From: Bradyrhizobium sp. JYMT SZCCT0180
GTDB lineage: Bacteria; Pseudomonadota; Alphaproteobacteria; Rhizobiales; Xanthobacteraceae
NCBI RefSeq assembly: GCF_018130165.1
Contig: NZ_JAFCLZ010000021.1
Span: 113,089 to 177,088, forward strand
Reading direction: 5' to 3'
Length of the DNA: 64,000 nt
Below the pieces are notes generated by a model. The model was given only the letters and a program-made list of their open reading frames with translations, was not told where the DNA came from and ran no database searches. Below, in pieces: positions 60,929-64,000 of the stretch (position 1 is its first letter; each line of letters opens with the position of its first letter). The position numbers and the translations under genes were made by a program.

Positions 60929-61047
60929 ACCTCTCCCGCTTGCGGGGGAGGTCGGCGCGCAAGCGCCGGGTGGGGGCTCTCTCCCAACGAAGAGTGCGAC
61001 TCGTGGCAACACCCCCACCCCAGCCCTCCCCCGCAAGCGGGAGAGGG
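60929..61047. repeat. Palindromic repeat of the CTCTCCCGC type (copy R9)
   Basis: ACCTCTCCCGCTTGCGGGGG on the left pairs with CCCCCGCAAGCGGGAGAGG on the right. Between them GGTGGGGGC and CCCCCACCCCAG also pair. It fills the gap between the enoyl-CoA hydratase and nucleotidase genes and extends the nucleotidase frame artificially. Confidence 0.85.
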
Positions 61048-61131
61048 AGCGCAGCGTCATCGTGGATATAACTCGATCTAATCTCATCACACTTTAATAC
61101 TGAGCTGGTGTCACGCTTTTGCGAACACCAA

Positions 61132-61893
61132 CTACCCCTTCTTGCGTTCGAAGAACGCCTTGAACGCCGATATCGCTTCCCTGGAGCGCATCCGTTCGCC
61201 GAACAGATGGCGTTCCTGGTCGATCCGGCGGGTCATGTCTTCCGGCGACAGTTTTAGCAGTTTGCGCGAAATCGCCACCGCTTCGGCCGGCAGCGCGCAG
61301 ATCTCGCGCGCCACCTTGCGCGCTTCGGCCTCGGTATGTCCGGGCGCCACCACTGCGTTGACGAAGCCGGCGGCGTGCGCGTCGTCGGCGGTGAATTTGC
61401 GTCCCATCACCAGCATCGCGAACGCGCGATGGTGTCCCATGGCGCGCGGCATCAAGAGGCTGGAGGCGCCTTCCGGCACCAGGCCCAGATTGATGAACGG
61501 CGTGGAGAACGTCGCGGTCTTGCTGGCCAGCACGTGGTCGCAATGGAACAGCATGGTGGTGCCGATGCCGATGGCAATGCCGTCGACGGCGGCGATCAGC
61601 GGCTTGGCGTTGTGCGCCAGCGAATAGAGGAATTTTGCAGCGTTGGAGGCGCGGGGCACATCGGGATTGGAGGTGCCGTCCTTGAGGAAATCCTCCAGAT
61701 CATTGCCGGCGGTGAACACGCCGGAGCCGCCGGTGATGATGATGCAGCGGATGGCCGGATTGTCCTGCGCCTTGTCGATCGCATCGCTCATCTCGCGATA
61801 CATGTCCTGGGTGATCGCGTTCTTCTTCTCCGGCCGCCGCATCGTGATCACGCGCGTCGCGTCTTCGTCAGACACAATGAGGTGTTCGGTCAT
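61132..61893 (-). CDS. Enoyl-CoA hydratase/isomerase family protein
   Basis: A 253-aa crotonase-fold enzyme. The oxyanion-hole segments are GGSGVFTAGNDLEDFL near residue 55-70 and AAVDGIAIGIGTTMLFHCD near 99-117. The usual second Glu positions are not conserved in an obvious way (VPEGASSLLMPRAMG), so hydratase versus isomerase is open. It acts on an acyl-CoA. It is divergent from the VOC-family gene over a 15-bp tandem repeat. Confidence 0.88.
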   Translation of the reverse strand: MTEHLIVSDEDATRVITMRRPEKKNAITQDMYREMSDAIDKAQDNPAIRCIIITGGSGVFTAGNDLEDFLKDGTSNPDVPRASNAAKFLYSLAHNAKPLIAAVDGIAIGIGTTMLFHCDHVLASKTATFSTPFINLGLVPEGASSLLMPRAMGHHRAFAMLVMGRKFTADDAHAAGFVNAVVAPGHTEAEARKVAREICALPAEAVAISRKLLKLSPEDMTRRIDQERHLFGERMRSREAISAFKAFFERKKG

Positions 61894-61946
61894 GGAAATT
61901 GTCCCTGAACAGGCCGGCGACAGAGCCGCTGGCGAATGATCACACG

Positions 61947-61976
61947 ATATCCTACATGATCATATCCTACATGATC
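61947..61976. repeat. 15-bp tandem duplication in a divergent promoter
   Basis: ATATCCTACATGATC occurs twice without a gap (61947-61961 and 61962-61976), between the enoyl-CoA hydratase (-) and the VOC dioxygenase (+) genes. The ACATGATC part also occurs near 8980. Two adjacent copies could bind a regulator cooperatively. Confidence 0.7.
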
Positions 61977-62027
61977 CCGAAGACCCAAATCGCCGCGCTT
62001 GTTTTTCCTCGCGATAAGGATGATGCC

Positions 62028-62981
62028 ATGCAGCTTACCGGAATTCACCATTTGACCGCGATTTCGGCGAAGCCGCGCGAGAATCTGGCCTTCTACACCG
62101 GCCTGCTCGGCATGCGGCTGGTCAAGAAGACGGTCAATCAGGACGACGTCAGCGCCTACCATCTGTTCTATGCCGACGGCAAAGCCAATCCCGGCACGGA
62201 CCTTACCTTCTTCGATTTTCCGGCGGCGCCGGAGCGGCGCGGCACCAATTCGATCTCGCGCACGGGCTTGCGGGTCGCCGGCGAAAAGACGCTCGGGTTC
62301 TGGCGCGACCGCCTGAAGGCGGCCGGCGGCGTGACCGGGGAGGTGATCGAAGTAGACGGCCGGCTGACACTGCCGTTCGAAGACGGCGAAGGACAGCGCC
62401 TGGTATTGATCGACGACGGCGGGGCTGGCGCTTCCTCGCCCTGGGAGCGCAGTACGGTTCCGGCCGAGCATCAGATCCGCGGTCTCGGCCCGATCGTGCT
62501 CACCGTGCACGATCTGCCCCGCACCGCGTTCGTGCTGACCGATGTCATGAACATGCGCCGCGTCCGCGACTATGCCGCGCACGGCGCCCGGATTCACGTT
62601 TTCGCGATGGGCGAGGCAAAAGACGTGAACAATCCTGCCACTGAGCTGCATGTGCTCGAGGACAAGGCTTCGCCGATGGCGGGGCAGGGCGCGGGCGGCG
62701 TGCATCATGTCGCGTTCCGCACGCCTGATGAGGCGCAGTATCACGCCTGGACGCAGCGGCTGAACGAGTTGCGCGTTCGTAACAGCGGCGAGGTCGATCG
62801 GTTTTATTTTCGCAGCCTTTATTTTCGCGAGCCCAACGGCATCCTGTTCGAAATCGCAACTGACGGTCCCGGCTTTGCGACCGACGAGCCGATGGAAACG
62901 CTCGGCGAGAAACTGGCGCTGCCGCCGTTCCTCGAACCGCGCCGCGCGGCGATCGAAGCGGGGCTGAAGCCGATCGGATGA
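62028..62981 (+). CDS. VOC-family ring-cleaving dioxygenase (MhqO/glyoxalase-like)
   Basis: A 317-aa protein of two vicinal-oxygen-chelate modules. MQLTGIHHLTAISAKPRENL starts module one, and GVHHVAFRTPDEAQYHAW with YFREPNGILFEIATDGPGF forms module two; metal ligands are the paired His in GIHHL and GVHHV and the Glu in LFEIA. Relatives MhqO/MhqA-type enzymes cleave hydroquinones. The ATG at 62028 with ATAAGGATG upstream is chosen. The next gene starts 4 bp after the stop. Confidence 0.88.
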   Translation: MQLTGIHHLTAISAKPRENLAFYTGLLGMRLVKKTVNQDDVSAYHLFYADGKANPGTDLTFFDFPAAPERRGTNSISRTGLRVAGEKTLGFWRDRLKAAGGVTGEVIEVDGRLTLPFEDGEGQRLVLIDDGGAGASSPWERSTVPAEHQIRGLGPIVLTVHDLPRTAFVLTDVMNMRRVRDYAAHGARIHVFAMGEAKDVNNPATELHVLEDKASPMAGQGAGGVHHVAFRTPDEAQYHAWTQRLNELRVRNSGEVDRFYFRSLYFREPNGILFEIATDGPGFATDEPMETLGEKLALPPFLEPRRAAIEAGLKPIG

Positions 62982-62985
62982 ATGC

Positions 62986-63678
62986 ATGACCATCGCTCTT
63001 TCTGCGATTGAAGCGGCGACATTCGCCGAGATCGGCGCGCTACGCATGCAGGCCGCCCTTGGCGCAGCGGAGTTGCAAAACCTCGAAGAAGCAGTCGTCC
63101 ATTTGCCCCCGGATCAGGCTGGCATCCGGCTTCACGGCAATGCTGGCATAAGGCGATTTCTTGCGCCGTCGGGAGCGGTCTGGAAGGTCGCTGCCGCAGT
63201 CCTCGGCGAAACCTGCCATCCCGTCAGGGCCATCCTTTTCGACAAGACGGTTTCGACCAACTGGGCGCTTGCCTGGCATCAGGATCGAACGATCGCCGTC
63301 GCTGGACGCGTCGAGGTCGCGGGCTTTGGTCCCTGGACCGTCAAGAGCGGACTGCTTCACGTCGCGCCGCCATTTGACCTGTTGGCGGGCATGGTGACGC
63401 TGCGCGTCCATCTCGACCCTGTACCGGCGACCAACGCCCCACTTCTGATCGCACCTGGATCGCACCGGCTGGGTCTGATCGGCGAACAAGACGTCAAGGG
63501 CGTGGTTGAGAAATGCGGGACCGCTGTCTGCCTGGCCGAGGCCGGCGATATCTGGCTCTATGCCACGCCGATTCTGCACAGCTCGGAAGCGGCCAGCGAT
63601 CCGGTTCATCGAAGAGTCCTGCAAGTTGATTTTGCCGTCGGCGATCTTCCGGGCGGCCTGAGGTGGCTCGGGGTGTGA
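62986..63678 (+). CDS. Phytanoyl-CoA dioxygenase-like (PhyH) protein
   Basis: A 230-aa double-stranded-beta-helix protein with a probable iron site: His and Asp in LAWHQDRTI, His in TPILHSSEAA and the 2-oxoglutarate-contacting Arg in HRRVLQVDF. It therefore fits the Fe(II)/2-oxoglutarate dioxygenases of the PhyH family. It is in an operon with the VOC enzyme, 4 bp apart. The substrate is unknown. Confidence 0.75.
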   Translation: MTIALSAIEAATFAEIGALRMQAALGAAELQNLEEAVVHLPPDQAGIRLHGNAGIRRFLAPSGAVWKVAAAVLGETCHPVRAILFDKTVSTNWALAWHQDRTIAVAGRVEVAGFGPWTVKSGLLHVAPPFDLLAGMVTLRVHLDPVPATNAPLLIAPGSHRLGLIGEQDVKGVVEKCGTAVCLAEAGDIWLYATPILHSSEAASDPVHRRVLQVDFAVGDLPGGLRWLGV

Positions 63679-63706
63679 AGAGCGCGCAGCCAGCTTCTTG
63701 CTCGGT

Positions 63707-63828
63707 GTCGTCCCGGCCTTGAGCCGGGACCCATACTCCGCGGCGGCTGTTGTTTCAAAAGGCCACTAACGCCGGCGATCTTACCGATGGGCCGCGGCGT
63801 ATGGGTCCCGGGTCAAGCCCGGGACGAC
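63707..63828. repeat. Palindromic intergenic repeat (copy R7)
   Basis: Left end GTCGTCCCGGCCTTGAGCC, then ACCCATACTCCGCGGC; right end GCCGCGGCGTATGGGTCCC and AAGCCCGGGACGAC. It forms a long inverted repeat with a loop of about 50 bp. Confidence 0.85.
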
Positions 63829-63860
63829 GGCGGAGTTTGTAGTTGCACCGTGCATTAAGC

Positions 63861-64000
63861 GCACTTTCTCCTTCTCGCGGCGCATTGCGCCCGAGGTTTT
63901 CAATTTCGTTTCGCCCTCTCCAATCAGAGGGCGCAGGGAATGCCGGATGCGCGCTGCACCCGCGGTCTCATGTGCGATTGTGCATAAGAATGCTGCACAT
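63861..64000. repeat. Long dispersed repeat (copy D2, cut by window end)
   Basis: The reverse complement of this segment matches 47001-47130 almost base for base, including GCGCAGGGAATGCCGGATG (63930-63948) and the stretch ending ATGCTGCACAT. It continues past the window end. D1 and D2 are inverted relative to each other, about 17 kb apart. Confidence 0.85.

Noticed and set aside
60896..61090. N-terminal extension of the 5'-nucleotidase
   Set aside because: The extra 65 codons come from palindromic repeat R9, and the signal peptide starts at the ATG at 60895.

Overview
The window is a stretch of high-GC alphaproteobacterial chromosome, most likely from a Bradyrhizobium or a close relative in the Nitrobacteraceae. 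This is inferred from the products (a 641-aa Dxs, a RibB with a decayed GTP-cyclohydrolase tail, TctABC, orphan ABC substrate-binding proteins, small families such as those at 43818-45057) and from several dispersed repeat families typical of that group. I see no tRNA, rRNA, CRISPR array, complete insertion sequence or prophage. Most of the window is ordinary housekeeping and catabolic sequence.

1-11.8 kb is catabolic. A truncated TPP-dependent (acetolactate synthase-like) enzyme, an SDR lacking its catalytic Tyr and Lys, and a cupin form a + strand unit. A - strand unit follows (MaoC-like protein, carboxymuconolactone decarboxylase-like protein, SDR), divergent from a 1157-aa fused indolepyruvate ferredoxin oxidoreductase. 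A small exported protein, a 42-aa membrane peptide, an aldo/keto reductase and a thiolase come next. 11.9-22.1 kb holds a His-rich exported protein, a Tat-exported amidohydrolase, an EamA exporter, a PLP aminotransferase, a CPA2 antiporter with a TrkA-N domain, and a TctCBA tricarboxylate transporter. 22.3-34 kb has ribB, glutaryl-CoA dehydrogenase, an MBL hydrolase, two L,D-transpeptidase-fold proteins, a DUF1499 protein, a LysR regulator, an acyl-CoA ligase and an extensin-like protein.

34.4-43.7 kb has corA, a methyltransferase, an SDR, pdxH, a lipoprotein, a DnaJ-type co-chaperone, an ECF sigma/anti-sigma pair, a histidine phosphatase and aroC. 43.7-47.4 kb is the accessory part: small hypothetical genes, an orphan ABC substrate-binding protein, a frameshifted response-regulator remnant and a long dispersed repeat. 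47.4-61 kb has an adenylate/guanylate cyclase, clpS, a Sel1-repeat protein, a VWA protein, a run of RNA methyltransferases with a nucleoside deoxyribosyltransferase, dxs, a membrane serine hydrolase, xseB, a histone-deacetylase-like protein and a 5'-nucleotidase. 61-63.7 kb has an enoyl-CoA hydratase divergent from a VOC dioxygenase plus PhyH-like pair. The window ends inside a second, inverted copy of the long dispersed repeat.

The most unusual material is non-coding: at least eight palindromic intergenic elements, a second repeat family built on GCGTTTTC...GAAAACGC, tandem arrays with units of 12, 15, 18 and 21 bp, and the long repeat with an internal 19-bp inverted repeat. I found no clearly new multi-gene system. 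The best leads are the long repeat, the uncharacterised catabolic locus at 1-9 kb, and two very short genes.
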